Positions 29,345-39,724 are shown, counted from the first letter of the stretch. The stretch: 64,000 bases of DNA from an uncultured Anaerolineae bacterium (GCA_937120535.1 CAKZJX010000010.1:1-64000), one strand, 5' to 3'. The notes: a model not told the origin generated them from the sequence alone. Numbers and translations are program-made.

Positions 29345-30238
29345 GTGCTTGATGCTTTCCGTCGGTTATTTCAAAGGCGCAAAACCGCTGTGGATGTATC
29401 CACCGCCCCCCTCACGCCGGACCAGCTTGAAGCCATTACAGGGACGATCGGCCCGCGCACCGATCCCCCACAGCTGATCGCTGCTTGTGGGCAATCGGTA
29501 GGCAAGCAGCGCGATCTTAATGAGGATAGCTTGCTCGCAATCACGGCCACTTTGGCAGGCAACACTAACTTCTTGCCATTTGGCCTGTACATCGTCGCCG
29601 ATGGCATGGGAGGGCATCAATTTGGGGAAGTAGCTAGCAATGCTGCGATTCGCACAGTAGCTGGCAGCGTTCTGCGCAAATTTCATCCGTATCTCTTTCA
29701 CCTCAACTCTGAAGTTCCTGACGAGTCCCTGCAAGAAATCATGCAAATCGCTGTGGCCGAGGCCCAGCGCATCATCCAACGCGAAGCTCCTGGCAGCGGC
29801 ACCACCATGACCGCTGCCCTAGTCCTCGGTCAACAGGTGACCATTGCTCACGTAGGAGATAGTCGCGCCTACCTGCTCCACTCCGATGGTCGTGCCGAGG
29901 CCATCACACGTGATCACTCCCTGGTCAAACGCTTAGAAGAACTGGGACATCTCACCCCGGCCGAAGCCGAGAAATACCCTCACCGCAATGTCCTGTACCG
30001 TGCTCTCGGACAAGGGGATATCCTCGAACCAGATATTTTCACCCTTCCATTTCCTCGCAATGGGTTCTTGATGTTGTGTAGCGATGGACTATGGGGAGTT
30101 ATCCCTGAACCTGAGATCGTTCGCATCGTTCAAGAGTCGGCCACCCTGCAGCGCGCCTGCCAGGCTCTGGTCTCGGCTGCGAACGCAGCCGGCGGACCAG
30201 ATAACATTAGCGTGATCCTCGTTCAGCTATTGACCTAA
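29345..30238 (+). CDS. PP2C-family Ser/Thr phosphatase
   Basis: LNEDSLL, VADGMGGHQFGE, HVGDSRAYLL, CSDGLWG, GGPDNISVILV. Confidence 0.94.
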   Translation: MLDAFRRLFQRRKTAVDVSTAPLTPDQLEAITGTIGPRTDPPQLIAACGQSVGKQRDLNEDSLLAITATLAGNTNFLPFGLYIVADGMGGHQFGEVASNAAIRTVAGSVLRKFHPYLFHLNSEVPDESLQEIMQIAVAEAQRIIQREAPGSGTTMTAALVLGQQVTIAHVGDSRAYLLHSDGRAEAITRDHSLVKRLEELGHLTPAEAEKYPHRNVLYRALGQGDILEPDIFTLPFPRNGFLMLCSDGLWGVIPEPEIVRIVQESATLQRACQALVSAANAAGGPDNISVILVQLLT

Positions 30239-30247
30239 AAACCACCT

Positions 30248-31726
30248 ATGAATCCCAGACCCGATTTCTACGCTATTCTAGGGATTAGCCGGGATGCTAC
30301 CCCCGAGGAAATTCGGCGTGCTTATGTTGAGGCCGCTCGTCGCTTACATCCGGACAAGAACGTGGCTCCAGGGGAAACCGAACTCTTCTTGGAGATTCAG
30401 CAAGCCTATGAGACCTTATCCGATCCGAAGCGGCGGAAAGCCTATGATGCCACTCTGCCGCCGGCCGAGTCGACCTCAAGCATTCTCACTCCCGAAGTGA
30501 TCTTCAGCCGACCCCAATTGGTGCGTTTGAACGAACCCCAGTTGATCTACGTCCTGCTCACCCTACGCCCCAGCCCGGAACAACTCTCTCTACCGTTGCC
30601 TGCGCTCAATGTTTGCCTGGTGCTCGATCGATCTACTTCGATGAAAGGGGTGAAGATAGACCTACTCAAGGCGGCCACCATCCAGTTCCTGCGCAGCGCG
30701 CGCCCAGAGGACATTGTTAGCGTGGTCGCCTTCAGCGACCGAGCAGAGGTGATCATCCCGGCTTCCTATTACCGCGATCGGTTGCGGCTGGAAACCCTAG
30801 TTCGCAACATCCAACCCTCCGGTGCCACCGAGATCTTTCAGGGCCTGCAAACTGGCCTGGCCGAAGTGCAACGCGCCTACAACAATCAACGTATCAACCA
30901 CATTATCCTGCTCACCGATGGCTACACCTATGGCGACGAGCAAGCCTGCCTAAACCTGGCTGAAGAAGCCATGCGCAACGGGATCGGAATTAGCGCCTTC
31001 GGATTGGGCACTGAATGGAATGACATCTTCCTCGATCAACTGGCCGGCCGGACAGGCAATACCAGCGCCTACATCGCCCATCCAAAAGACATCCAAAAAT
31101 TTCTGCTCGAAAAATTCAAGGAACTCACCAACATCCTGTGCGATGAAGTTGTCCTGATGGGTGAATTGAGCCAAGGGGTGCAGGTGAATTACGCCTTTCG
31201 TCTTCAGCCCCAGCCCGGACCTATCCCCTTTCATCACACCACCGCTCTGGGCACCGTGATCAGAAGCGAGGGACTAAGTGTCTTATTTGAATTTCTCATC
31301 CATCCCTCCGCCCTAAATTCCTCTCCCTTGACACTTTGGAGCGGTCGAATCAGAATTTCTATGGCCTCTCAACCGATTCCACCGCCTCCTATTCCCTTGC
31401 GCCTGGAGCGCCTCGTCGAAGAAGACGCTTCCCCCGAGCCACCTCCGCCAGCAATCGTGCAGGCTCTCTCGCGCCTCATGCTCTACCGCCTATACGAACA
31501 AGCCCGTCAAGACATCCAGGCCGGCCATCACGAACGGGCAACGCGCTTACTCAAAAGCCTTGCCGAACACCTTATTCGGCAAGACCAACATCAACTGGCC
31601 CACACTGTCCTGCTCGAAGCAGAACACCTCCAGCGTAAGCGCACGTTTTCTCTGACTGGAGAAAAAGAGATCAAATATGGCACGCGCGCATTGTTATTAC
31701 CTCCCCCAGGGAGTAAGCAAACATGA
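30248..31726 (+). CDS. DnaJ (J-domain)-VWA fusion protein
   Basis: J domain with HPDKN; VWA MIDAS DRSTS; LTDGYTYG. Confidence 0.92.
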   Translation: MNPRPDFYAILGISRDATPEEIRRAYVEAARRLHPDKNVAPGETELFLEIQQAYETLSDPKRRKAYDATLPPAESTSSILTPEVIFSRPQLVRLNEPQLIYVLLTLRPSPEQLSLPLPALNVCLVLDRSTSMKGVKIDLLKAATIQFLRSARPEDIVSVVAFSDRAEVIIPASYYRDRLRLETLVRNIQPSGATEIFQGLQTGLAEVQRAYNNQRINHIILLTDGYTYGDEQACLNLAEEAMRNGIGISAFGLGTEWNDIFLDQLAGRTGNTSAYIAHPKDIQKFLLEKFKELTNILCDEVVLMGELSQGVQVNYAFRLQPQPGPIPFHHTTALGTVIRSEGLSVLFEFLIHPSALNSSPLTLWSGRIRISMASQPIPPPPIPLRLERLVEEDASPEPPPPAIVQALSRLMLYRLYEQARQDIQAGHHERATRLLKSLAEHLIRQDQHQLAHTVLLEAEHLQRKRTFSLTGEKEIKYGTRALLLPPPGSKQT

Positions 31727-32229
31727 ACATTTGCAGCAAATGCCTCTGCCCGAATCCGGTGGGTGCTCTTTTCTGTGCTGAATGTGGCGCATCCTTGATC
31801 CCCACAGAGCTGACGACCCAGTCATTTCGCACCGATCGTTTCGATGCTTCTGCCGACGGCGCGATCGTTTCGCCTCCTCCCATTACCCTTCCCCATCGAG
31901 ACCAAGCTTGGGCATCGCTGCACTTGATCGAGAGCGGTCACATTTTGCCCCTCGCCGACCGCAACGACTACACCCTCGGACGATACACTGAAGGCCAACC
32001 GATCCTGCCTGATATCGATCTCTCCCCTTATCAAGCCTACGCAGCAGGAGTTTCGCGCCTCCACGCCCTGATCAAGCGTGAGGGCAAACGCGTGATCATT
32101 GTCGATCTGGGTTCTTCCAATGGAACCTACGTCAACGGGAAGCGACTAACAACCCGCACAGAACACCTCCTGAACCATGGCGACATCATAGCGCTTGGCA
32201 AACTCAAACTTCAAATCCTACTACACTGA
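31723..32229 (+). CDS. Zinc-ribbon plus FHA-domain protein
   Basis: CSKCLCPNPVGALFCAECG; FHA-like YTLGR..SRLHALI..DLGSSNGTYVNG. Confidence 0.92.
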   Translation: MNICSKCLCPNPVGALFCAECGASLIPTELTTQSFRTDRFDASADGAIVSPPPITLPHRDQAWASLHLIESGHILPLADRNDYTLGRYTEGQPILPDIDLSPYQAYAAGVSRLHALIKREGKRVIIVDLGSSNGTYVNGKRLTTRTEHLLNHGDIIALGKLKLQILLH

Positions 32230-32243
32230 TTAGGAAGTATCCT

Positions 32244-32486
32244 ATGCCACACTTAGTTCTGTTACATCTTGCCGGCGAAGAAGCCATTGTCGGAGAAGTA
32301 GACGAACTGCCCAAGCCTACTGATAACATCATCACCGTGAGCCATCCTCGCCGTCGCGATGGCAAGGACATCCACTACATCGACTCGCGGGCGGTCAAGG
32401 TGATCTGGCCTTTGGCCCGGATCAGCTTTATCGAAGTGCTTGGCGAAGAAGAAGGCGAACAGATCATCAGTTTCGTGAGAGAATAA
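32244..32486 (+). CDS. Small (80 aa) hypothetical protein
   Basis: Tightly packed between FHA and response regulator genes. Confidence 0.7.
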   Translation: MPHLVLLHLAGEEAIVGEVDELPKPTDNIITVSHPRRRDGKDIHYIDSRAVKVIWPLARISFIEVLGEEEGEQIISFVRE

Positions 32487-32487
32487 C

Positions 32488-33228
32488 ATGCCCGACGATT
32501 TTGAACGCCGAAAGATCCTGATTGTTGACGACGAAGAGCGCATAGTGCGCTTCATCCGCATGAACCTGGAGCACGATGGCTTTATCGTAGCCGATGCCTT
32601 CAGCGGCAAAGAGGCCATCAGCAAACTGCGCGACTTCAATCCTGACCTCATCCTGCTCGATGTCATGATGCCCGACATGGACGGGTTTGAGGTGCTCGAG
32701 ACGCTGCGCGAATTCACCAATGTGCCGGTGATCATGCTCACTGCCAAAGGTGAAGAAGACGATCGCGTGCGCGGCCTCGAGTTGGGCGCCGACGATTACA
32801 TCACCAAGCCGTTTAGCCCTCGGGAGCTGGTCAGCCGTATCAAGGCCGTCCTGCGCCGCACCGAAGGCGTGACCGGCTCCATGCACGGCCTGATCGAAGT
32901 GGACGAACATCTCAAAATTGACTTTGACCGACGAGAAGTTTGGCTGGATGGCAAACTGGTTAAGCTGCGCCCCACCGAATATCGTCTCCTCTATCACCTG
33001 GTCCAAAACGCCGGCTGGGTGGTCTCACACGATCAATTGCTTCAAAAAGTGTGGGGCTACGAATATCGGGATGAGCCGCACTACGTCCGTCTCTACATCA
33101 ACTATCTACGCCAAAAGCTGGAGAAGGATCCCTCCAACCCCAAATACATCCTCACCGAACGCGGCGTTGGCTACCGCTTTGTGGACTTTCGTCGCAAAGC
33201 GGCCGGCAGCGAGAAAGAAACTCCCTGA
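32488..33228 (+). CDS. OmpR-family response regulator
   Basis: Receiver [15 protein letters not shown] in MLTAK; C-terminal winged helix [32 protein letters not shown]. Confidence 0.95.
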   Translation: MPDDFERRKILIVDDEERIVRFIRMNLEHDGFIVADAFSGKEAISKLRDFNPDLILLDVMMPDMDGFEVLETLREFTNVPVIMLTAKGEEDDRVRGLELGADDYITKPFSPRELVSRIKAVLRRTEGVTGSMHGLIEVDEHLKIDFDRREVWLDGKLVKLRPTEYRLLYHLVQNAGWVVSHDQLLQKVWGYEYRDEPHYVRLYINYLRQKLEKDPSNPKYILTERGVGYRFVDFRRKAAGSEKETP

Positions 33229-33237
33229 TCGATTTTA

Positions 33238-33999
33238 ATGAAACCCTCCGTCTGCGAGCGTCTGATCCAGCTCAATCGCCGCTTCTACGAACAATTTAGC
33301 GCGGAATTTTCGGCCACCCGCCGCCGGCTCCAACCCGGCGTCTCCCGCGTCCTTGACACCCTCCACGGAAACGAATCCATCCTCGACCTCGGCTGTGGCA
33401 ATGGCGAACTCGCTCGTGCCCTCCTCCACCGCGGCCATCGCGGCCCCTACCTCGGCCTCGATTTCAGCCGGCCCCTGCTCTCCGAAGCCCAACTTGCCCC
33501 TGACACACAGGCTCCGATCGTTACCTTTCTCCAAATCGACCTCACCCGGCTCACGCCCGACCAAATCCCGCCGCCGCTCTTCCACCCCGATCCCACCTCA
33601 GTCAGCCGCTCGGCCTGGATGGTGATCACCTGCTTTGCAACCCTTCATCATATTCCCTGCCAGACATGGCGCTTCCAACTGCTGCAAACGATCCACGCCC
33701 TCCTGGCCGACGACGGTCGCTTTCTTCTCTCAAATTGGCAATTTCTCAACAGCGCCCGTTTGCGCCAGCGCATTCAACCCTGGGAACGGATCGGCCTCAC
33801 TGCTGACGACGTAGAACCAGGAGATTACTTGCTAGATTGGCGACGTGGCGGCGAAGGCTTACGCTACGTTCACCACTTTACCGAACAGGAATTAGCAGCC
33901 CTAGCGCAAGCCGCCGGCTTTACCATTCTCGACTCTTTTTACTCCGACGGCGAGGGGGGGCGCTTGAGCCTATACCAAACCTGGACAAAAAGACGTTGA
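33238..33999 (+). CDS. Class I SAM-dependent methyltransferase
   Basis: ILDLGCGNGELARAL motif I. Confidence 0.85.
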   Translation: MKPSVCERLIQLNRRFYEQFSAEFSATRRRLQPGVSRVLDTLHGNESILDLGCGNGELARALLHRGHRGPYLGLDFSRPLLSEAQLAPDTQAPIVTFLQIDLTRLTPDQIPPPLFHPDPTSVSRSAWMVITCFATLHHIPCQTWRFQLLQTIHALLADDGRFLLSNWQFLNSARLRQRIQPWERIGLTADDVEPGDYLLDWRRGGEGLRYVHHFTEQELAALAQAAGFTILDSFYSDGEGGRLSLYQTWTKRR

Positions 34000-34024
34000 A
34001 AAATCCTCCCAGAGAGGCTAGAAT
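33996..34024 (+). promoter_or_regulatory. Promoter TTGAAA-17-TAGAAT 8 nt before ATG of AI-2E gene
   Basis: -35 33996-34001, -10 34019-34024, ATG 34033. Confidence 0.6.
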
Positions 34025-34032
34025 CAAAGTCA

Positions 34033-35238
34033 ATGCACGAAGGACACACATCTCGTCCCACCTCCCCCCGCTGGAGCGGAACCACTAAGCTGGTCGTGGC
34101 CTTTACCTTTGTCGCTATGGTCGCCGCCTTACTGATCCGTTTTCAAGTCATCATTGGCCCGCTCTTCTTGGCTTTCCTGCTCTCTTACCTGCTATACCCC
34201 ATCGTCAACTGGCTGTACCGTACGATGAAGCTGTCGTGGCGCACCTCGGTTGGCCTGACTTTCTTTGTGATCCTACTCCTTCTGCTCGGCCTGTTGACTC
34301 TAGGAGGTTTTGGATTAATCAACCAGGTGCAGAGTCTGATCGGGTTCGTGCAAACCAGCCTGAACGAATTGCCAAACATTATTGATAACTTCGTAGCCTG
34401 GGGAGTGCGCTTTAACCTGAACCTGAGTTACCTTGACCTCACTGATCAAGCCCTCTCCCTGGGTCAAAATCTCCTCGGGCGTATGGGAACCCTGCTGGCA
34501 ACCGTGGCAAGCAGCGCTGCAACCTTTGTGGGCTTGACATTCTTTGTACTGGTGATCGCTTTTTTCATCCTGGCCGAGAGCGGCGGCTTGCGCAAAGATA
34601 TTCTCAAGATCGATATTCCCGGCTATTCTGAAGACCTACGCCGTCTAGGAGAAGAATTGGGACTGATCTGGAACGCCTTTCTGCGCGGCCAAATCATCCT
34701 CTTCTTGCTTAGCGTTCTCATTTACTTCATCGCCCTGACACTGCTAGGCGTGCGATATGCCCTGGGCCTATCCCTGGCTGCCGGCTTTGCGCGCTTTGTC
34801 CCCTATCTTGGCCCAGCGATTAACTGGATGGCTCTGGCTTTAGTTTCCTTCTTTCAACCTTACAAACCCTTTGGGCTAGAACCCGTGTACTATACGATCA
34901 TCGTTCTTGGCATATGCTTCATCATAGACCAAATCTTTGATAACATCGTTCAACCGCGCATCATGGCCAAAGCCCTGCGCGTTCATCCGGCCGCCGTGTT
35001 GGTGTCGGCCATCATTGCTGCAAACCTGATCGGTCTTCTGGGAGTGGTCCTGGCAGCTCCTATGTTGGCTACAGTCCAGATGCTCGGAATCTATATCTTT
35101 CGAAAAATGCTTGACCTCGATCCGTGGCCCCTCCGGCCGGCCTCACCTCCCCCATCTCCACAACCGACCTGGTTACCACGGCTGATTGCGTGGTGCCGAA
35201 CATTTTATGCTCGACTTCGTAAACCGAAAGGAGTATAA
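34033..35238 (+). CDS. AI-2E family transporter / permease
   Basis: Multi-TM AI-2E pattern, IDQIFDNIVQPRIMAKALRVHPAAVL. Confidence 0.9.
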   Translation: MHEGHTSRPTSPRWSGTTKLVVAFTFVAMVAALLIRFQVIIGPLFLAFLLSYLLYPIVNWLYRTMKLSWRTSVGLTFFVILLLLLGLLTLGGFGLINQVQSLIGFVQTSLNELPNIIDNFVAWGVRFNLNLSYLDLTDQALSLGQNLLGRMGTLLATVASSAATFVGLTFFVLVIAFFILAESGGLRKDILKIDIPGYSEDLRRLGEELGLIWNAFLRGQIILFLLSVLIYFIALTLLGVRYALGLSLAAGFARFVPYLGPAINWMALALVSFFQPYKPFGLEPVYYTIIVLGICFIIDQIFDNIVQPRIMAKALRVHPAAVLVSAIIAANLIGLLGVVLAAPMLATVQMLGIYIFRKMLDLDPWPLRPASPPPSPQPTWLPRLIAWCRTFYARLRKPKGV

Positions 35239-35240
35239 CC

Positions 35241-35417
35241 ATGCCTCAAGAACCCCGAACCGAAACCATTGCGGAAACCGAAAACTACCTGGCCTGGAGA
35301 GCCGAAGAACCCGACGGCGAAACCACCTACCATCTCGAACTAAACAACATCACCGTCCACTTTTTTGAGGAGGAGTGGCAGGAATTCCTTAACCTGGCTC
35401 GTCAGCTCCTGGGTTAG
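35241..35417 (+). CDS. Small 58-aa acidic protein
   Basis: MPQEPRTETIAETENYLAWRAEEPDGETTYHLELNNITVHFFEEEWQEFLNLARQLLG; GAAAGGAG SD upstream; absent from supplied ORF track because of length. Confidence 0.7.
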   Translation: MPQEPRTETIAETENYLAWRAEEPDGETTYHLELNNITVHFFEEEWQEFLNLARQLLG

Positions 35418-35420
35418 GTT

Positions 35421-36437
35421 ATGAGCTCTCAATCATCGATCACCGATGTGCCTGGGATTGAAGTTGGTCATGCGCAAGACGAGGAAGCCCTAACCGGCTG
35501 TACAGTTGTGTTATGCCGCAAGGGCGCTGTCGCCGGCGTGGACGTGCGCGGCGGCGCGCCCGGCACCCGCGAGACCGATCTGCTCAACCCGATCAATCTG
35601 GTCGAAAAAGTCCATGCCGTCTTGCTCACCGGCGGTTCCGCCTTTGGGTTAGAAGCCGCCACCGGCGTCATGCGCTACCTAGAAGAGCAAGGCATCGGTT
35701 TTGAAACCGGTGTGGCCAAAGTGCCGATCGTGCCGGCAGCTGTCTTATTTGACTTGAACCTAGGACGAGCCGATCGACGACCGGACGCACAAATGGGGTA
35801 CCGCGCAGCCGCCTCAGCCTCCAAAACGCCGCCCCAGCAAGGCAACGTCGGTGCAGGAACGGGCGCCTCGGTGGGCAAATTATTCGGGATCAAACAAGCC
35901 ATGAAATCGGGCATCGGCGCAGCAGCCATCGAGATCGGTGGCGGCGTGATCGTGGGCGCCTTGATGGTCGTGAACCCCTTTGGCGACATCGTGGATCCCG
36001 AAACCAACCGCATTCTCGCCGGCCTGCGCTCGGCCGACTTCGGCCCGATTCACCTCGGCCAGCCCGGCTACTTTGCCGATACCCTAGCCACCATGCGCTC
36101 CCTCCTCGGACGCACCGCGCTCTCCTTTGCCACTCGCACCAACACCATTATCGGCGTGGTAGCCGCCAACGTCGAGATGACCAAAGCCGAAATCACCAAA
36201 GTCGCCCAGATGGCTCACGATGGACTAGCGCGCGTCGTCCGACCCGCCCACACCATGCTCGACGGCGATACCATCTTTGCGCTCGCTACCGGTGGCAAAC
36301 GAGCTGATCTCACCACCGTGGGGGCATACGCCGCCGAAGCCACCGCTCAAGCCATCCTCCAAGCCGTGCGGCATGCTGCCTCAGCAGCCGGCCTGCCCGG
36401 TCTCTTGGACTACGGCCTATCTTCAGGCCCTGCCTGA
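35421..36437 (+). CDS. P1-family (DmpA-like) peptidase
   Basis: ITDVPGIEVGHAQ, LTGGSAFGLEAATGVMRYLEE, GNVGAGTGASVGK. Confidence 0.92.
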   Translation: MSSQSSITDVPGIEVGHAQDEEALTGCTVVLCRKGAVAGVDVRGGAPGTRETDLLNPINLVEKVHAVLLTGGSAFGLEAATGVMRYLEEQGIGFETGVAKVPIVPAAVLFDLNLGRADRRPDAQMGYRAAASASKTPPQQGNVGAGTGASVGKLFGIKQAMKSGIGAAAIEIGGGVIVGALMVVNPFGDIVDPETNRILAGLRSADFGPIHLGQPGYFADTLATMRSLLGRTALSFATRTNTIIGVVAANVEMTKAEITKVAQMAHDGLARVVRPAHTMLDGDTIFALATGGKRADLTTVGAYAAEATAQAILQAVRHAASAAGLPGLLDYGLSSGPA

Positions 36438-36446
36438 ACGGCTAAC

Positions 36447-39400
36447 TTACAGCGCTACCACACGATTTCGCCCCTGGTTTTTGGCCATATACAGAGCCTG
36501 ATCGGCCTGCGCAATCAAAGCATCCAGATCGGACGTGTTGTGATCTTGCTCGGCCACGCCAACGCTGATTGTCACACGCACCTCGCCGGCAGGGTGATCA
36601 AATATCAACTGCTCCACCTGAGTCCGCAAGCGTTCCCCCACCTCACGCGCCTGCTTCAGATCGGCCTCCAACACCATGGCCACAAACTCATCGCCTCCAT
36701 ACCGCCCGATCGGATCAATATCCCTCATTCGTTGGCGACACAGCGCCCCAATTGCGGCCAACACCTGATCCCCAAACATATGACCATACGTGTCGTTAAC
36801 CTTCTTGAAGTGGTCGATATCAAACATCATCACCGACAATTGGCGCTTATAGCGCCGAGCACGCTCAAACTCGATGTGCGCCAGCTTCATAAAATGACGA
36901 CGGTTGTACAAGCCCGTTAACTCGTCTATAATCGCCATCCTCTGCACCGCATCAAACAAGCGGGCGTTCTCAATGGCCATCGCCACCTGATCGGCAAAAG
37001 CACTCACCAGTTCAATGTCAGCCTCACTAAACTGAAACGGATGACGGCCATCAACCGCTAGCAACCCGATCATGCGACTGTGCACGATGAGCGGCACGCC
37101 CAGCCAACAACGAATATGATTGTGGGGGGGATGACGAAAACCAGAATAGACTTTCTCGGCTTCTTGGACCAGATAGGGACGGCCGGTTTGGATCACCACC
37201 GTGTTCGGATTATCGCCCGGCACCGGAAAACGTAAGCCGATCACCTGCGAAGGGTCCTCCCATCCATCGCCGCCAATGATCTCCAATTCCCCATCGCGCA
37301 ACAACTGAATAGAGGCGCTATCGTGTGGCAATACAAACGCCAACTGCTCCAAGATGCGGGTGATTGTCTCTTGCAAATCCAGCGTTTCAGCAACCGTTGC
37401 CACGGCTTTCCGCAGCGTCTCCGCCTCCTCCACGCGGCGCTGGGCTTCTTCCATTGCTATGTTGCGCGCTAAGGCCAGGGTAAGCAACTCAGTCGCTTGT
37501 TCGGCAATCTGGATTTCCTGCGGAGTAAAGGTATGAGCCTGAGAAAAGCCGATCAACACCGCACCCAATCGCTTCTGCCCGGCGATCATCGGTACGGCCA
37601 ACACCGACCGAACCTGGAATAACGCTGCAATCCTTGGGCTAATATAAGGGCTATTCATCACATCTTCGGCGATCAGCGGATGGCCGGCCTCGAGCACAGA
37701 AACAGTAAACGTCTTTTCTTCGGGATCCAAATACACAGAGCGATACGATTCGGTGGGCATGCCATACGCAACGAATGGAACCACTCTCCTAGAGCGTTCA
37801 TCCCAGCGAGTCAAGAAGCATCGATCGGCTCCCAGAAGCCGGCCCAATCCATCCACCACCACCTGCGCCATCGCCTCCGTATTCGGCTGTTCCAGCGCCA
37901 GACGCAAGATAACCTGCAGCAAATCCTGAACCTGCTGCCGTTCACGCAGGCGCAATTCGGTCTTACGACGTTGAATCGCTGCCCCGAAGATCCCAGCTGC
38001 TGCCGAAAGCGCTCCCAGCTCGGCTTCGCTCCACTCCCGTTCCTGCAAGCAATCATCGAAACCGATAAAGCCCCACAATTCGCTGTCTGAGAAGATGGGC
38101 ATCACCACCAGCGATCGAATATCTTGGGCTGCCAAAAGCGAGCGCGGTTGCTCAGGCAACTCGCGCACCTTGCAAACCACCGGCTGATGATTGAGAAAAG
38201 CCCGTTCCCACTCCTCAAAACCCACCTCAAGATAAGGGAGATTTTGTAACTCAGGATTATCGATCTGCGGCGTAATCCCTGGCGTAGCCCACTCATAGCG
38301 TTGACTGACTAAAGGGGCGCCTGTCTCAGATACATGACGCTCAAAGATATATACCCGACTGACCTCTGCTGCTTGGCCCAACTGTTCCAAGACATGCGAC
38401 ACACTCTGTTCCCAGTCCGTTGCCAGAAACTGCTCAGCCGCCAGGCTCACAGCATGCAGGATCGCATCCCGCCGCCTCAAAGCCTGTTCAGCTTGAAGGC
38501 GTTCGGTTACATCGTGAACAATCATCAGCTCAGGAAAAGGCAGCCTAGCCGTGTTTGTCCGAGCCACCTCCATTCTCGTTCGATACACCTCGAACGTGCG
38601 ATACTGATCGTTCACCTGCTTGGTATACAAAATGGCCGACGAGACATCTTGTTGAAAAAGCTTCTCGGCATCGAGACAGACCATCTGGATCGGTTTTCCA
38701 GTTGCCTGATCCACGCTCATCCCGCAAATCTCTTCCATTCGACGATTCATGAAGAGAACCCGATATTGATCATCCACCGAGAGAATGCCGTCGTTCAAGC
38801 TATCCAAGATCGCGCTTTGGGCCAGCGGCATGATCTCCAATAACTGGGAACGAGCAATTGCCCAAGCCAGCGCCCCCGCAGAAGGCAAAAAGAAGAACAC
38901 CGTCAGATCCAGCCCGGCCAAGCCGGGGATCCAATTGAAGAGATAGGTCAAATTGCCCAACAGAGGAAAAAGAGCAGCGATCAAGATCGCCGTTGCTTGC
39001 GAGCGATACAAACGCGGTGCATGCAGCGCGTTGAAGACGAGCATCGCATTTCCTATTCCGAGCAAACCATACGAGTACGCCGTATGCACCCAGAACATTG
39101 GACCGTAGCTTGAATCAAGCAAACGCAGCCCAGACAATTCAATCAGATCAATCTGCGTCCAGATCAGATGGTGGATCTCGTTCGTCCAAACCAACCCCAA
39201 CGTGATCGACGGCAATACGAAAAGCAACCGCCACCAGCGTTGCTCGCGCCACCCCCCACGCCCAGTATACTCAACCGCAAACGTCAGCCAAAACAGCGGA
39301 AGAAAAACAATCCCCACATATTCCACCTTTGCCCAGAAGAGCTTCACAGCGAACGATTCCGCCAAGAGTTCAAACGCATACCCTAAGGTCCAAATCGCAA

Positions 39401-39542
39401 TCGTCAACATCAATAAGCCAAAAATCCGACCGCTTGAAGCACGCCGAAAAGACCAGCCATACCCTATCAACAGCACATAAATTCCGCCCAGCAACAACAA
39501 CACAAACGGCAGTAAAGGGATGCTAGAGGAAAAGATCGGCAT
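36447..39542 (-). CDS. Multidomain diguanylate cyclase: N-terminal membrane region, PAS, GAF domains, GGDEF
   Basis: GGDEF at RYGGDEFVAMV with RDID I-site five residues upstream; several GAF-like regions. Confidence 0.9.
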   Translation of the reverse strand: MPIFSSSIPLLPFVLLLLGGIYVLLIGYGWSFRRASSGRIFGLLMLTIAIWTLGYAFELLAESFAVKLFWAKVEYVGIVFLPLFWLTFAVEYTGRGGWREQRWWRLLFVLPSITLGLVWTNEIHHLIWTQIDLIELSGLRLLDSSYGPMFWVHTAYSYGLLGIGNAMLVFNALHAPRLYRSQATAILIAALFPLLGNLTYLFNWIPGLAGLDLTVFFFLPSAGALAWAIARSQLLEIMPLAQSAILDSLNDGILSVDDQYRVLFMNRRMEEICGMSVDQATGKPIQMVCLDAEKLFQQDVSSAILYTKQVNDQYRTFEVYRTRMEVARTNTARLPFPELMIVHDVTERLQAEQALRRRDAILHAVSLAAEQFLATDWEQSVSHVLEQLGQAAEVSRVYIFERHVSETGAPLVSQRYEWATPGITPQIDNPELQNLPYLEVGFEEWERAFLNHQPVVCKVRELPEQPRSLLAAQDIRSLVVMPIFSDSELWGFIGFDDCLQEREWSEAELGALSAAAGIFGAAIQRRKTELRLRERQQVQDLLQVILRLALEQPNTEAMAQVVVDGLGRLLGADRCFLTRWDERSRRVVPFVAYGMPTESYRSVYLDPEEKTFTVSVLEAGHPLIAEDVMNSPYISPRIAALFQVRSVLAVPMIAGQKRLGAVLIGFSQAHTFTPQEIQIAEQATELLTLALARNIAMEEAQRRVEEAETLRKAVATVAETLDLQETITRILEQLAFVLPHDSASIQLLRDGELEIIGGDGWEDPSQVIGLRFPVPGDNPNTVVIQTGRPYLVQEAEKVYSGFRHPPHNHIRCWLGVPLIVHSRMIGLLAVDGRHPFQFSEADIELVSAFADQVAMAIENARLFDAVQRMAIIDELTGLYNRRHFMKLAHIEFERARRYKRQLSVMMFDIDHFKKVNDTYGHMFGDQVLAAIGALCRQRMRDIDPIGRYGGDEFVAMVLEADLKQAREVGERLRTQVEQLIFDHPAGEVRVTISVGVAEQDHNTSDLDALIAQADQALYMAKNQGRNRVVAL

Positions 39543-39711
39543 ATGAGCTCCTCATTCTCTCTAATAAATTTTAACGACTAGATAACCGCTGAGCATTGCA
39601 AAAGTCATTTAATTCACAATTCATTACCCCTGCCGGCATAGTATAGAGGAGAGAAGACAAGACAAGAGAGGAGAGCATCTTCCCACAAGCACGCCCAACC
39701 GATCCCCATGT

Positions 39712-39717
39712 TATAAT
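39712..39717 (+). promoter_or_regulatory. -10 box TATAAT 7 nt before ATG of kinase gene
   Basis: ttataatctctctgATG. Confidence 0.5.
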
Positions 39718-39724
39718 CTCTCTG

